The notes under the pieces are model-generated. The model was not told the origin of the DNA. It saw only the letters and a list, made by a program, of their open reading frames with translations, and searched no databases. A stretch of 64,000 nt of DNA from Paenibacillus polysaccharolyticus (GTDB taxonomy: Bacteria > Bacillota > Bacilli > Paenibacillales > Paenibacillaceae), in the NCBI RefSeq assembly GCF_900102085.1, contig NZ_FMVM01000012.1:85676-149675 (forward strand). Reading direction: 5' to 3'. A program made the position numbers and the translations under genes. This document shows, piece by piece, positions 16,524-25,930 of the stretch (positions are counted from its first letter, which is position 1; each line of letters starts with the position of its first letter).

Positions 16524-16627
16524 GTTGTATTATTTATTCGATATTATCGGCTCAAAACGTCCTTATTTTTTATAGCCGCAACTAAACTGTAATCCTTAAT
16601 ACCCTCAAAATCTTACAGCTCATCAGT

Positions 16628-17443
16628 TCAGCTAACCTTATGCTCAATTCTCAGCTTGTCAGCGACCATCGCGATGAACTCGGAGTTCGTCGGTTTCGAC
16701 TTGCTGATGTTGATGGTGTAACCAAACAGGTGGCTGATGCTGTCGATGTTGCCGCGTGTCCATGCCACTTCAATGGCGTGACGAATGGCACGTTCGACGC
16801 GAGACGGCGTTGTTTTGAATTTTTCTGCAATGGCCGGGTACAACGTTTTGGTGATGGCGCCCAAAATTTCGATATTGTTGTATACCATCGTGATGGCTTC
16901 CCGCAAATACTGATATCCTTTAATATGCGCAGGAACTCCGATTTCATGTATGATTGACGTGATGCTGGCATCCAGATTTTTGTGTTTGCCCATCGGTACA
17001 ACATTAGATTTATTGATATACATGGAGGAAGAAGAACCGCTGCTTGTAGACATTGTCGTTTGCGTGCCCACAAGCTGACGTACCCGATTCGCCAGTACTT
17101 CCATGTCAAATGGCTTGAGAATGTAATAGGAAGCTCCGAGTTGCACAGCACGCTGTGTGATGTTTTCCTGGCCGAATGCGGTGAGCATAATTACTTTGGG
17201 CTGCGGAGACAGATTCAAGCCGCGCAGGCGTTCCAACACTCCGAGTCCATCCAGATGAGGCATGATAATATCCAGAATTAACACATCCGGTACATCCCGG
17301 GTTTGTTCCAGCAATTGCAATACTTCTTCACCGTTGTATGCAATACCGGTCACTTCCATATCTTCCTGTTCGGATATATATTCGGCGAGCAAATTCGTAA
17401 ATTCACGGTTATCATCGGCCAGCAATACCTCAATTTTTTGCAA
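16628..17443 (-). CDS. spo0A: Sporulation master regulator Spo0A
   Basis: Response regulator that starts sporulation when phosphorylated. The receiver domain has the acidic pocket D10-D11, the phosphorylated aspartate D58 (DVLILDIIMP) and K110 (YYILKPFD). After a Ser/Thr linker the DNA-binding domain spans about 155-265, including SRVERAIRHAIEVAWTRGN and FGYTINISKSKPTNSEF. 271 aa is normal. The start is TTG 17443, 8 nt after AAAGGAGG. It follows spoIVB as in all Bacillales and has its own 0A-box-containing promoter region. Confidence 0.97.
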   Translation of the reverse strand: MQKIEVLLADDNREFTNLLAEYISEQEDMEVTGIAYNGEEVLQLLEQTRDVPDVLILDIIMPHLDGLGVLERLRGLNLSPQPKVIMLTAFGQENITQRAVQLGASYYILKPFDMEVLANRVRQLVGTQTTMSTSSGSSSSMYINKSNVVPMGKHKNLDASITSIIHEIGVPAHIKGYQYLREAITMVYNNIEILGAITKTLYPAIAEKFKTTPSRVERAIRHAIEVAWTRGNIDSISHLFGYTINISKSKPTNSEFIAMVADKLRIEHKVS

Positions 17444-17508
17444 AACGGTATCCTCCTTTTATTTAAAACCTCGTATTTTACAATTTCGTACATTTCCTTA
17501 CACGTTAA

Positions 17509-17537
17509 ATTTTCGACACGCCAAGTGAAATTCCTTC
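17509..17537 (-). promoter_or_regulatory. Sigma-H promoter of spo0A (Ps type)
   Basis: On the minus strand GAAGGAATT (17537-17529), an 11-bp spacer and GTCGAAAAT (17517-17509) match the sigma-H consensus with one mismatch. A 0A box overlaps the -10. The predicted start is about 60 bp before the spo0A start codon. Confidence 0.7.
17512..17518 (-). promoter_or_regulatory. 0A box 1 (Spo0A binding site) at spo0A
   Basis: A perfect TGTCGAA on the minus strand, overlapping the sigma-H -10 element. Confidence 0.65.
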
Positions 17538-17544
17538 TGTCGAA
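17538..17544 (+). promoter_or_regulatory. 0A box 2 (Spo0A binding site) at spo0A
   Basis: A perfect TGTCGAA on the plus strand, directly upstream of the sigma-H -35 element. Confidence 0.65.
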
Positions 17545-17622
17545 AATTATTTTTCTTTATTTTTTTTTCTCGATCCTTTATAATAAATATTTTATTTCAG
17601 CATACGATATAATATGTTTACT

Positions 17623-17629
17623 TTCGACA
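17623..17629 (-). promoter_or_regulatory. 0A box 3 (Spo0A binding site) at spo0A
   Basis: A perfect TGTCGAA on the minus strand, about 85 bp upstream of box 2 and adjoining the spoIVB terminator. Confidence 0.5.
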
Positions 17630-17667
17630 AAAAAACCTTAAAGCTGTTTAACCAGCCTTAAGGTTTT
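17629..17667 (-). terminator. Terminator of spoIVB
   Basis: The 10-bp stem AAAACCTTAA/TTAAGGTTTT (17632-17641 with 17658-17667) overlaps the end of spoIVB. Seven T follow on the minus strand. Confidence 0.85.
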
Positions 17668-18976
17668 TCGCTTGACCTTTTTTCATCATTACACCAGCAT
17701 CTTGGAGCATCCATTCAATGAAGCATCCATAACCGGATTTCGGATCATTGACAAAGACATGAGTCACTGCTCCAATAAGCTTGCCATCTTGAACGATCGG
17801 GCTACCACTCATTCCTTGAACGATGCCACCCGTCTTATCGATCAGTTTAGGGTCTGTAATACGCAATACCAACCCTTTTGTCGCTGGCTCCGATTGATCG
17901 GCAACATGCACAATATCGATGGTGAATCGCTCGACCTGTTGCCCATCGACCACAGTCAAAATTTCAGCCGGTCCCTCCTTCACTTCATGTGAAAAAGCGA
18001 CAGGTATTCCTTGCGAATACAAGCTATGTTCCGGATTCTGAGACATCTTACCGAAGATACCAAAAGCCGTATTACGCTCGATGTTTCCTAAAATTTTGCT
18101 TTCTTTAAGAAAATGGGCTCTTTTCTCACCAGGATCACCAGTTTCACTTTTCGAGATGGATGTAACATTAGATTGTACAATTTGTCCACTGCCTACAACG
18201 ATGGAGGTTTGAGTATTCATGTCCGTGATGACATGACCTAACGCCCCATAAACGCCTTGATCAGGTGCATAGAAGGTAAGCGTACCTACACCAGCTGCCG
18301 AGTCTCGAATGTACAATCCCAGTCTCCATGCTTTATCTTCTGCATCATACGCCGGGGTTAACTTGGTTTTGATGGTTTCATTCCCCCGTTTTAGCACAAC
18401 ATCAATACCTTGATTACGTTTACCAGCAAGTTCTACGGCCTCGGATACACCCGATACACCATCCAGACGTTTGCCATCCATATGTGTAATCAAGTCACCT
18501 AATTTGATCCCAGCCGCTTCACCTGGTGATTTTTGTTCATCCGGATTAGAACGAACGAGATGATGCCCAACAACCAGGATACCTGCAGATTTAACTTTGA
18601 CGCCAATCGTTTGACCCCCTGGAACAACACGCAGATCAGGAATTACGTTTACATTAACCGTTTTAACGGGAATTTTCCCCCATAGCTTCAAGGTTAGTTT
18701 AGCATGTCCCGTCTGCTGAGGATGAAGATGTAAAGGTTCCTGACGAGTAACCTTGAGCGCAGACTGATGATCCAGTCCAACGATATCCGGCCGATCTACG
18801 ACAGCGCTTGAAGCGGCTGGTACTGCAAGCCTGACGTCTGCTTGCCTGCCCGCAAAGACCTGCACTTCATCAGGCAGAGAAGCATAACTCTGCATCGGCT
18901 GTACAACCTGGCTAAGTACACATAGAAAGAAGGCAAATAAAAGACCTAGCAATTTTTTCCTGAGGGGGGAATTCAA
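17648..18976 (-). CDS. spoIVB: SpoIVB peptidase
   Basis: Serine protease secreted from the forespore that cleaves SpoIVFA and so triggers pro-sigma-K processing. The N-terminal transmembrane/signal segment is at 8-32 (LLGLLFAFFLCVLSQVV). A PDZ domain follows at about 125-205 (AGIKLGDLITHMDGK). The S55 catalytic domain has the histidine in GALGHVI and the serine in QGMSGSPIV. 442 aa matches the family. The TTG start at 18976 has GGGAG 11 nt upstream. No convincing sigma-F or sigma-G promoter was seen in the 120-bp gap before it. Confidence 0.95.
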   Translation of the reverse strand: MNSPLRKKLLGLLFAFFLCVLSQVVQPMQSYASLPDEVQVFAGRQADVRLAVPAASSAVVDRPDIVGLDHQSALKVTRQEPLHLHPQQTGHAKLTLKLWGKIPVKTVNVNVIPDLRVVPGGQTIGVKVKSAGILVVGHHLVRSNPDEQKSPGEAAGIKLGDLITHMDGKRLDGVSGVSEAVELAGKRNQGIDVVLKRGNETIKTKLTPAYDAEDKAWRLGLYIRDSAAGVGTLTFYAPDQGVYGALGHVITDMNTQTSIVVGSGQIVQSNVTSISKSETGDPGEKRAHFLKESKILGNIERNTAFGIFGKMSQNPEHSLYSQGIPVAFSHEVKEGPAEILTVVDGQQVERFTIDIVHVADQSEPATKGLVLRITDPKLIDKTGGIVQGMSGSPIVQDGKLIGAVTHVFVNDPKSGYGCFIEWMLQDAGVMMKKGQAKNLKAG

Positions 18977-19096
18977 TGGCTGTCACACTCCCTTTGCTTC
19001 TTTCGCTTGACGAAAGGTGGTCGCCAATTGCGTACCTATAAGATAACCCCGCCCCCAGGCTTTTATTACTGTCAAACATTACGCCAGCCGTCCGTT

Positions 19097-20815
19097 TCAC
19101 CCTTTTTTGGCTTCCGCCAAATTCAGCATTTCTTGCGCGTGATGCAATGTTTTTTCTGTAATTTCCACACCACCGAGCATACGTGCCAATTCTTTCACTC
19201 GGCCTTCCTCGGACAGCGATTCCACTTGAGTCATCGTGCGTCCGTCGTAAACATGTTTCTCGATCAAATACTGATGATCCGCCATACAAGCTACTTGTGG
19301 CAAGTGTGTTATTGAGAATACTTGACACGTCGAAGACAGACGATGAAGCTTCTCCGCAATGGATTGTGCCGCCCGGCCGCTAACCCCTGTATCCACCTCG
19401 TCAAAAATTAATACCGGAATGCGGTCATGACGAGCAAATATGCTCTTCATCGCCAGCATGATTCTGGATAATTCTCCGCCTGAAGCGATTTTACCTAGTG
19501 GCCGAAGAGGCTCACCCGGGTTAGGAGAGATCAGAAATTCCGCATTGTCGGCACCTTGGCGGCTGAACCTGATACGGCGTCCATTCCATTCAATGCCTTT
19601 TGGATCTTCAGCAGGCACGATCTGAACACGTAGTGACGTTCTTTCCATCTGCAGATCCTTGAGCTCACTTTCTACCTGAGCAGCCAGTTCCTCCGCACAT
19701 TGTTTACGCACTTTGCTTAGCTCCTCAGCCGATTCCATCACAAGCACAAGCAGTTTGTCACGCTCCGTACGAAGCTTCTCCAAGCGCTCATCTTTGTTCT
19801 CTAGCTGGTCGGTCTCATGACTGATCTGTTCATAATAATTCAAAATGAGTTCTACACTATCTCCATATTTGCGTCTTAGTCCAGAGATCAGATTTAATCG
19901 TTGTTCAACTTCCTCCAGTCTGCCGGGATTAAATTCGATTCGTTCCCGATAATCCCGCAGTTGAAAGGTGACGTCTTCCAATTGGTAAAAAGCCGACTGC
20001 AGTTGCTCCACAATCGGCTGCAATCTTTTACTGTCATATCCAGAGATATCTTCAATTTGTGATAAAGCTATGCTTATCGCTTCTAATCCGCGTTGTCCAC
20101 TCAGTAAATCGTATGCACCCGAAACACTGTCCATCATTTTCTCGCTATGGGATAGTTTGACCCGTTCTTCGCCAAGTAATTCATCTTCCCCTTGGGTAAG
20201 ACCAGCCGCAGCGATTTCTTCCAGTTGAAAACGGTACATATCAAGCAGTTGGTAAGCCCGCTGGCTTGACTCTTGTAGCGCCCGCAATTCCTTCTCAGCT
20301 GCAATAAATTTGCTGTAGCGCTCCTGGTATTTAGCTTTGACGGGGCCGATTATATCGGAGCCATACGTATCCAGCAACCCGAGATGACTTTCTGCACGAA
20401 GCAAACTCTGATGCTCATGTTGACCGTGAATGTTGATCAGCTTCTCGCCCACTTCGCGTAGCATTGTCAAATTCACAAGCTGTCCGTTAATCCGTGATGT
20501 ACTTTTACCCTGTGTGTTCAATTCACGCCGAATCACCAGATGTTCCTCAGGCTCACAGTGAATACCCAGCTGCTCCAGCGTATTCCACACCGGATGACTA
20601 GGCTCCATCTCAAACAGCGCTTCCATCTCTGCCTTGTCACATCCGTACCGAATCAGATCTGCTGAACTCCGTCCTCCCGCGATCAAGCCGAGAGCATCGA
20701 TGATAATGGATTTACCTGCACCGGTTTCCCCGGACAACACATGAAATCCCGGATGAAAGACCACATCGACTTCTTCCACCACGGCGAGATTGCGAATTGA
20801 TAATGTAACTAACAT
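19097..20815 (-). CDS. recN: DNA repair protein RecN
   Basis: SMC-like ATPase acting early at double-strand breaks. Walker A is LSGETGAGKSIIIDAL near residues 29-44. A long coiled-coil centre follows, with signature SGGELSRIMLAMK and Walker B VLIFDEVDTGVSG near the C-terminus. 572 aa is usual. The ATG at 20815 lies 9 nt after GGAGGTG; a GTG four codons earlier overlaps this site. The gene is 23 bp downstream of argR, probably co-transcribed. Confidence 0.96.
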   Translation of the reverse strand: MLVTLSIRNLAVVEEVDVVFHPGFHVLSGETGAGKSIIIDALGLIAGGRSSADLIRYGCDKAEMEALFEMEPSHPVWNTLEQLGIHCEPEEHLVIRRELNTQGKSTSRINGQLVNLTMLREVGEKLINIHGQHEHQSLLRAESHLGLLDTYGSDIIGPVKAKYQERYSKFIAAEKELRALQESSQRAYQLLDMYRFQLEEIAAAGLTQGEDELLGEERVKLSHSEKMMDSVSGAYDLLSGQRGLEAISIALSQIEDISGYDSKRLQPIVEQLQSAFYQLEDVTFQLRDYRERIEFNPGRLEEVEQRLNLISGLRRKYGDSVELILNYYEQISHETDQLENKDERLEKLRTERDKLLVLVMESAEELSKVRKQCAEELAAQVESELKDLQMERTSLRVQIVPAEDPKGIEWNGRRIRFSRQGADNAEFLISPNPGEPLRPLGKIASGGELSRIMLAMKSIFARHDRIPVLIFDEVDTGVSGRAAQSIAEKLHRLSSTCQVFSITHLPQVACMADHQYLIEKHVYDGRTMTQVESLSEEGRVKELARMLGGVEITEKTLHHAQEMLNLAEAKKG

Positions 20816-20838
20816 CTGCAAAAACACCTCCGGCTGAT

Positions 20839-21288
20839 TTAAGCAATATATCCCATGATGCGCTCAATGACAGTGACGCTGTTGTCTTCTGTACGGCAAA
20901 TAATAAGGATTGTATCATCTCCACAGATCGTGCCCATCACTTCAGTCCACTCGATATTGTCAAGCAATGCTGCAATGGAGTTCGCTGTTCCCGGCAAACA
21001 TTTCATCACTACAAGATTGTTGGTGTGATCAATGTGCAGGAAATTATCCACGAGCGCGCGCTTAAGCTTTTGAATCGGATTATAGCGCTGATCGGTTGGC
21101 AATGAATATTTATATCGTCCATCATCCATTGGAATTTTGATTAAAAGAAGCTCTTTGATGTCCCGCGATACCGTTGCTTGTGTCACCTGAAAACCCGCTT
21201 GTCGCAATGCTTCAACCAGATCATCCTGGGTCTCTATTTCATTTTGACTAATTATTTCACGAATCTTGATATGTCGTTGTCCTTTCAT
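20839..21288 (-). CDS. argR: Arginine repressor ArgR/AhrC
   Basis: Arginine-dependent hexameric repressor of arginine biosynthesis and activator of catabolism. The N-terminal winged helix includes GFQVTQATVSRDIKELL. The C-terminal arginine-binding domain includes PGTANSIAALLD and GTICGDDTILIICR. 149 aa is the family length. The start is ATG 21288, 6 nt after GGAGGC. It keeps the ahrC-recN order of Bacillus. Confidence 0.96.
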   Translation of the reverse strand: MKGQRHIKIREIISQNEIETQDDLVEALRQAGFQVTQATVSRDIKELLLIKIPMDDGRYKYSLPTDQRYNPIQKLKRALVDNFLHIDHTNNLVVMKCLPGTANSIAALLDNIEWTEVMGTICGDDTILIICRTEDNSVTVIERIMGYIA

Positions 21289-21378
21289 ACATGCCTCCAA
21301 TTAAAAATGTATTGCAAAGATGCAGTCTTGACCTTTAATGCAATGCTGTATCATGCCATATTTCAAACTTATTATATA

Positions 21379-21864
21379 TTAATCCAGATCCTCTCCATCA
21401 TACACGTCTTCTTGATAATCCATAAGCCTGATTACCATTATATCGGAATCATCCAGATCTACATAAAGCAATCCTTCACATCCGGGGTACAATAATAAAT
21501 AGGGAAGAAAGCGGTCCCTTATAGCAGGTCCGCTTCGTTCAAGCGGTTGCCTGCGACGGGAAGTTTTGACTAAATACCTTGCATCCTGCCGCTCAGCAAC
21601 ATAATCAATAAACAACCTGCTGTATAAAACGGAATTATCGGCCTCAAAGGCTAAAGGTACTTTCATTTTCCCGCCAATCACGTCGTATCCATTGGCCTCA
21701 AGTAAAGTCAGAGCAGGAGAATCTTGAATGTTTTCATTAAGTCTCAACTCGGTAAAGCTTACCGGAATCGGACGATTCAGCCAGCTACGCAGTCCGAGAA
21801 ACAACCATACGATTAAACAGACAGCAAACACACCAATAACGATTGTGTCATATTGACCCTCCAT
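21379..21864 (-). CDS. Membrane-anchored protein of unknown function
   Basis: A 161-aa protein with one N-terminal transmembrane segment (TIVIGVFAVCLIVWLFLGL, about 7-26) and a soluble domain that is basic in the middle (RYLVKTSRRRQPLERSG) and acidic at the C-terminus (DLDDSD, QEDVYDGEDLD). I recognise no named family. GAGGTG precedes the ATG. It is inserted between tlyA and argR, which adjoin directly in B. subtilis. It is probably part of the same transcript. Confidence 0.7.
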   Translation of the reverse strand: MEGQYDTIVIGVFAVCLIVWLFLGLRSWLNRPIPVSFTELRLNENIQDSPALTLLEANGYDVIGGKMKVPLAFEADNSVLYSRLFIDYVAERQDARYLVKTSRRRQPLERSGPAIRDRFLPYLLLYPGCEGLLYVDLDDSDIMVIRLMDYQEDVYDGEDLD

Positions 21865-21949
21865 TACCGCTCACCTCAGTGATATATTCGAGATCGAACA
21901 CCCGTTTTCCTTTGTCCCAAAATATCTTTCCAGCGAAAAGAAACCCATC

Positions 21950-22795
21950 CTATGATGAGTTTCCCGTAAAAGTATGAGCGGCTTCTTTGGCGACCTGCTC
22001 TGCAAGCCCATCAAGTGAAGCCTCGTCGTTCTCTGGTTGTGCGGCCTCTGGTGCTTCCAGACGCCAGTGTGCGAGAAATTCGATATTCCCCTCCCCACCC
22101 GTAATCGGTGAGAAGGTCAGGCCTTTTAGGTTTAATCCAAGTTGACTGGCAAAATGAAGCATGGTCTGCAATACATCCTTGTGTACCTTCGGGTCTCGGA
22201 CAACACCTGATTTACCCACTTTATCTCGTCCCGCCTCAAACTGTGGTTTAATTAGAGCCACAATATCCGCAGGCCGTTGCAACAGAGCCAGAAGCGGCGG
22301 AAGTATAATTTGCAACGAAATAAAGGATACGTCAATGCTTGCAAAGTTTGGCACAGGTCCACTCAGATCTTCAGGCGTGACGTAACGGAAATTCGTACGT
22401 TCCATCACGGTGACCCGCTCATCATTACGCAGTGACCAGTCCAGTTGATTATACCCCACATCAATGGCGTATACATGGGATGCACCATGTTGAAGAGCAC
22501 AATCCGTAAAACCACCAGTGGATGAACCGATATCCAACATGACAAGATCATTCATATTCAGGTTGAAATGACGAATCGCTTTTTCAAGCTTTAGTCCACC
22601 TCTGCCTACATAAGGATGCACTGAACCTTTTACCTTCAGCTGAGCATCCCTTGGAATTTTCATGCCTGCTTTTTCAATCGGTTCATTATTGGCATATACA
22701 AGTCCAGCCATAATTGCAGCTTTTGCCTTCTCACGGCTTTCGTAGTAGCCCTGTTCCACCAGCAGCACATCGATTCGTTCTTTCGGGAGTGACAT
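21950..22795 (-). CDS. tlyA: TlyA-family rRNA methyltransferase
   Basis: A probable ribose 2'-O-methyltransferase of ribosomal RNA, also described as a hemolysin-like protein (B. subtilis YqxC). An S4 RNA-binding domain is at 1-65 (ERIDVLLVEQGYYESREKA). The FtsJ-like SAM domain has VMLDIGSSTGGFTDCALQHG, and KPQFEAGRDKVGKSGVV is the conserved catalytic region. 281 aa, with an acidic extension of about 20 residues at the end. AGGAGAAAG precedes the ATG. It is 31 bp from dxs. Confidence 0.93.
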   Translation of the reverse strand: MSLPKERIDVLLVEQGYYESREKAKAAIMAGLVYANNEPIEKAGMKIPRDAQLKVKGSVHPYVGRGGLKLEKAIRHFNLNMNDLVMLDIGSSTGGFTDCALQHGASHVYAIDVGYNQLDWSLRNDERVTVMERTNFRYVTPEDLSGPVPNFASIDVSFISLQIILPPLLALLQRPADIVALIKPQFEAGRDKVGKSGVVRDPKVHKDVLQTMLHFASQLGLNLKGLTFSPITGGEGNIEFLAHWRLEAPEAAQPENDEASLDGLAEQVAKEAAHTFTGNSS

Positions 22796-22826
22796 GTCTT
22801 TCTCCTATCCGCTAATCATTCTAATG

Positions 22827-24734
22827 TTAGGAAGGGAAACGTGTTTTGGACATTCCGTATGAAGATTGAACGGCCATTTTACGCAATTCGGCACTTACAT
22901 TCTCCACCGTGAGACCAACCTCTTCACGTTGTTCCTTGATGCTGCCATGTTCGATAAATCGATCAGGAATGCCCATCAGATGCACATGAACATCATGTAT
23001 ACCTTGTTCAGCATAGAATTCCAACACCGCACTTCCCATGCTGCCTGCCTGCGAGGTTTCTTCGAGCACAATCAGCTTTGTTCCACGGACAGCCAGATCA
23101 CGAAGCATCTGTTCATCCAATGGTTTGAGGAAACGAGCATTGATAACTCCAGTATTTATCCCTTCCCGTTTCACCGTATCTGCTACTTCTTCAGCCAGCT
23201 GAACCATGGAACCTGAGGCGATAATCGCGTATCCTTCACCTGGACGTAGCTGTTCCCAGGAACCAATTGGAATCGGAACTAACACATCGTCCATTGGTAC
23301 GCCAACCACATTGTTACGCGGGTAACGATACGCAATCGGACCTTCGTTATAATCCAGCGCCGTTTTCATCATATGGCGCAGTTCATTCTCATCTTTTGGC
23401 ATCATAAGTACGATATTCGGAATGTGACGCATAAACGCAACATCGTATACTCCCTGATGTGTCTCACCGTCAGGTCCAACAAATCCAGCGCGGTCAATTG
23501 CAAATATAACATTTGCATTGTGACGACAGATGTCGTGAACGATCTGATCATATGCACGTTGCATGAACGTAGAATATACCGCATAAACCGGTTTTAACCC
23601 TTCCATGGCCAGTGCCGCACACATCGTAGCTGCATGCTGTTCTGCGATCCCCACATCAATCATGCGATCCGGAAACTCTTTGCTGAAAGGAATTAGACCT
23701 GAACCTGTAGGCATTGCAGGTGTAACCGCAACGATACGTTTATCCTCTTTCGCTAGTTCAACGAGCGTCTGACCGAATACTTCGGTGTACATCGGTTTTC
23801 CAACAGCTTTGAGCACTTGACCTGATTCAATTTTATATGGCGAAATTCCGTGCCACTTATGCGAATCCGCCTCGGCAGGCTGATAACCTTTGCCTTTGGT
23901 TGTAAGCACATGGACCATTACAGGACCATCCACATTGTCAGCCTGTTTGAAAGCCTCAATCAGTTGCGGGATGTCATGCCCGTTAATCGGGCCCAAATAC
24001 GTGAAACCCAGTTCTTCAAAAAGAACACCAGGAACCATCATATATTTGACACTATCCTTAATCCAGCTCGCCGATTTCGCCAGACGATCACCAATGGCCG
24101 GAATTTTTTTGAGAATACCTTCCACATCATCTTTAGCTTTCAAGTAATGACGATCTGAACGAATTTTACTCAAGTATTTATGCATGGCTCCCACATTGGG
24201 TGCGATAGACATCTCATTATCATTGAGAATAACCATCAGCTTACGCTGTTCATGTCCGATATGGTTCAGTGCTTCAAACGCCATACCGCCTGTAAGCGCT
24301 CCGTCTCCAATGATGGCGATAACCTGATTATCCTCACCTTTCAGATCACGAGCCATAGCCATACCCATGGCAGCAGACAATGAAGTACTACTGTGTCCGG
24401 CTTCCCATACATCGTGTTCACTTTCGTTCCGTTTGACAAATCCGCATAATCCGTTCTGTTGACGCAACGTATCAAAGCGATCCATCCGCCCCGTCAAAAC
24501 TTTATGCACATAAGCCTGGTGCCCCACATCAAAAATCATTTTATCCGTTGGACTGTTGTAGCAGTAGTGCAGGGCCACGGTGAGCTCAACCACTCCTAAG
24601 TTCGGTGCAAGATGCCCGCCTGTAGCAGACAGCTTCTCAATCAGAAACTGGCGGATCTCTGCCGACAAAAGGACAAGATCATCCTGGGACATCACCTTTA
24701 GATCACTGGGTTGTTTAATTTGTGGAAGCAGCAC
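22827..24734 (-). CDS. dxs: 1-deoxy-D-xylulose-5-phosphate synthase
   Basis: First enzyme of the MEP isoprenoid pathway; condenses pyruvate with glyceraldehyde 3-phosphate. The thiamine diphosphate motif GDGALTGGMAFEALNH, the DVGHQAYVHKVLTGR region and the transketolase C-terminal domain are all present. 635 aa is normal. The start is GTG 24734, 6 nt after GGGGAG. A 290-bp gap with its own promoter separates it from ispA. Confidence 0.96.
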   Translation of the reverse strand: MLLPQIKQPSDLKVMSQDDLVLLSAEIRQFLIEKLSATGGHLAPNLGVVELTVALHYCYNSPTDKMIFDVGHQAYVHKVLTGRMDRFDTLRQQNGLCGFVKRNESEHDVWEAGHSSTSLSAAMGMAMARDLKGEDNQVIAIIGDGALTGGMAFEALNHIGHEQRKLMVILNDNEMSIAPNVGAMHKYLSKIRSDRHYLKAKDDVEGILKKIPAIGDRLAKSASWIKDSVKYMMVPGVLFEELGFTYLGPINGHDIPQLIEAFKQADNVDGPVMVHVLTTKGKGYQPAEADSHKWHGISPYKIESGQVLKAVGKPMYTEVFGQTLVELAKEDKRIVAVTPAMPTGSGLIPFSKEFPDRMIDVGIAEQHAATMCAALAMEGLKPVYAVYSTFMQRAYDQIVHDICRHNANVIFAIDRAGFVGPDGETHQGVYDVAFMRHIPNIVLMMPKDENELRHMMKTALDYNEGPIAYRYPRNNVVGVPMDDVLVPIPIGSWEQLRPGEGYAIIASGSMVQLAEEVADTVKREGINTGVINARFLKPLDEQMLRDLAVRGTKLIVLEETSQAGSMGSAVLEFYAEQGIHDVHVHLMGIPDRFIEHGSIKEQREEVGLTVENVSAELRKMAVQSSYGMSKTRFPS

Positions 24735-24819
24735 GAGAATCTCCCCGCTTTCCTAGAATGTTGTTGTTTATTAGATATATATCATTTATTGAGTGTAATG
24801 GATTGAATAACATTGAATC

Positions 24820-24848
24820 ATTATACCATAAATGAACAAGAATCATAA
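24820..24848 (-). promoter_or_regulatory. Promoter upstream of dxs
   Basis: On the minus strand TTATGA (24848-24843), 17 bp, then TATAAT (24825-24820) preceded by TGG, an extended -10. It lies about 85 bp before the dxs start codon. The rest of the ispA-dxs gap shows nothing I can identify. Confidence 0.65.
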
Positions 24849-25024
24849 TTTACAGCCCGCTTCAGCCGATCAAGAGTCGTTCGCTTACGATTCATATCCG
24901 AAGCTCTGTAATTATGTATTCTCCAATCATTGAAAGAAGCTTTCGTTTCGTTTATTGGCATAAAGAAGCCATTACTATCATTACACTGTTCATTTCACAT
25001 TGAATCAGCTGCCTAAGTTAAATG

Positions 25025-25930
25025 TTAATGGTCACGGCTCATCAGATAATCGGCAATCTCCATTAACCTTGAAGCATCCGGCAATTGCGCTCGTTCAAGT
25101 GCATCTTTAGCGGATTGTGTGAGGGATTTTACTTCTGCAACGGAAGCTTCCATTCCGATAAAGTACGGATAAGTTACCTTCTGCTGATTCACGTCACTTT
25201 GCGTTTTTTTTCCCATCTTTTGCTCGTCACCCGTCAGGTCTAAAATGTCATCCTGAATCTGGAATGCAAGTCCTAAATCCCGCCCAAATACACTCAGCGC
25301 CTCCAACTGTCCTTCTGTAGCCCCGCCGATGCGAGCACCTGCAAGGAGGGAGAAGACAATCAGATCACCTGTTTTATGCAGATGAATATATTGAAGCTGA
25401 GACAAATCGGTCAACCCTTGCTCGCCTTCCATATCAGCAACCTGGCCGCCAACCATGCCTCTGGCTCCTGCAAGTTCAGCTAAATCCTGGACAATAGCTA
25501 ACAGAGCATCAGCATTCACTCCGCTTTGACGTCCTGTCTGAACAATGCTGTAGAAAGCGTGGGTCAGCAGTGCATCTCCCGCAAGAATGGCTGTCGCTTC
25601 GCCATATACTTTGTGATTCGTTAATTTTCCCCTACGATAATCATCATTATCCATCGCAGGCAAGTCGTCGTGGATCAACGAATACGTATGAACCATCTCC
25701 ACGGCGCAGGCTACCGGCATCGCAGCTGTACGCTCCGCGCCGAAGGCTTCCGCCGCAGCAACGACCAGAAGTGGACGAAGGCGTTTACCTCCAGCCATTA
25801 ATGAATACTGCATCGATTCCGTGAGCGAACGAGGTACATCCCAATGCTCGGGAAGGGTGTGTTTCAGCGCTTCCGTAACATCTCCAGTTACTTCCTGAAG
25901 ATACGCTTCGAATGAAAGACGGTTACTCAT
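25025..25930 (-). CDS. ispA: Geranyl/farnesyl diphosphate synthase
   Basis: Prenyl transferase that builds C15 (or C10) allylic diphosphates from IPP and DMAPP. First aspartate-rich motif SLIHDDLPAMDND, second motif FQIQDDILDLTGD, plus GGKRLRPLL and KTGDLI. From the ATG at 25930 it has 301 aa; the longer reading to 25987 lacks a ribosome-binding site. The start overlaps the xseB stop by 8 bp, so the two are translationally coupled. Confidence 0.94.
   Translation of the reverse strand: MSNRLSFEAYLQEVTGDVTEALKHTLPEHWDVPRSLTESMQYSLMAGGKRLRPLLVVAAAEAFGAERTAAMPVACAVEMVHTYSLIHDDLPAMDNDDYRRGKLTNHKVYGEATAILAGDALLTHAFYSIVQTGRQSGVNADALLAIVQDLAELAGARGMVGGQVADMEGEQGLTDLSQLQYIHLHKTGDLIVFSLLAGARIGGATEGQLEALSVFGRDLGLAFQIQDDILDLTGDEQKMGKKTQSDVNQQKVTYPYFIGMEASVAEVKSLTQSAKDALERAQLPDASRLMEIADYLMSRDH

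Noticed and set aside
18977..19096. Sigma-F or sigma-G promoter of spoIVB
   Set aside because: Only a weak GTAATA-N18-TATCTTA resemblance; not strong enough to annotate.
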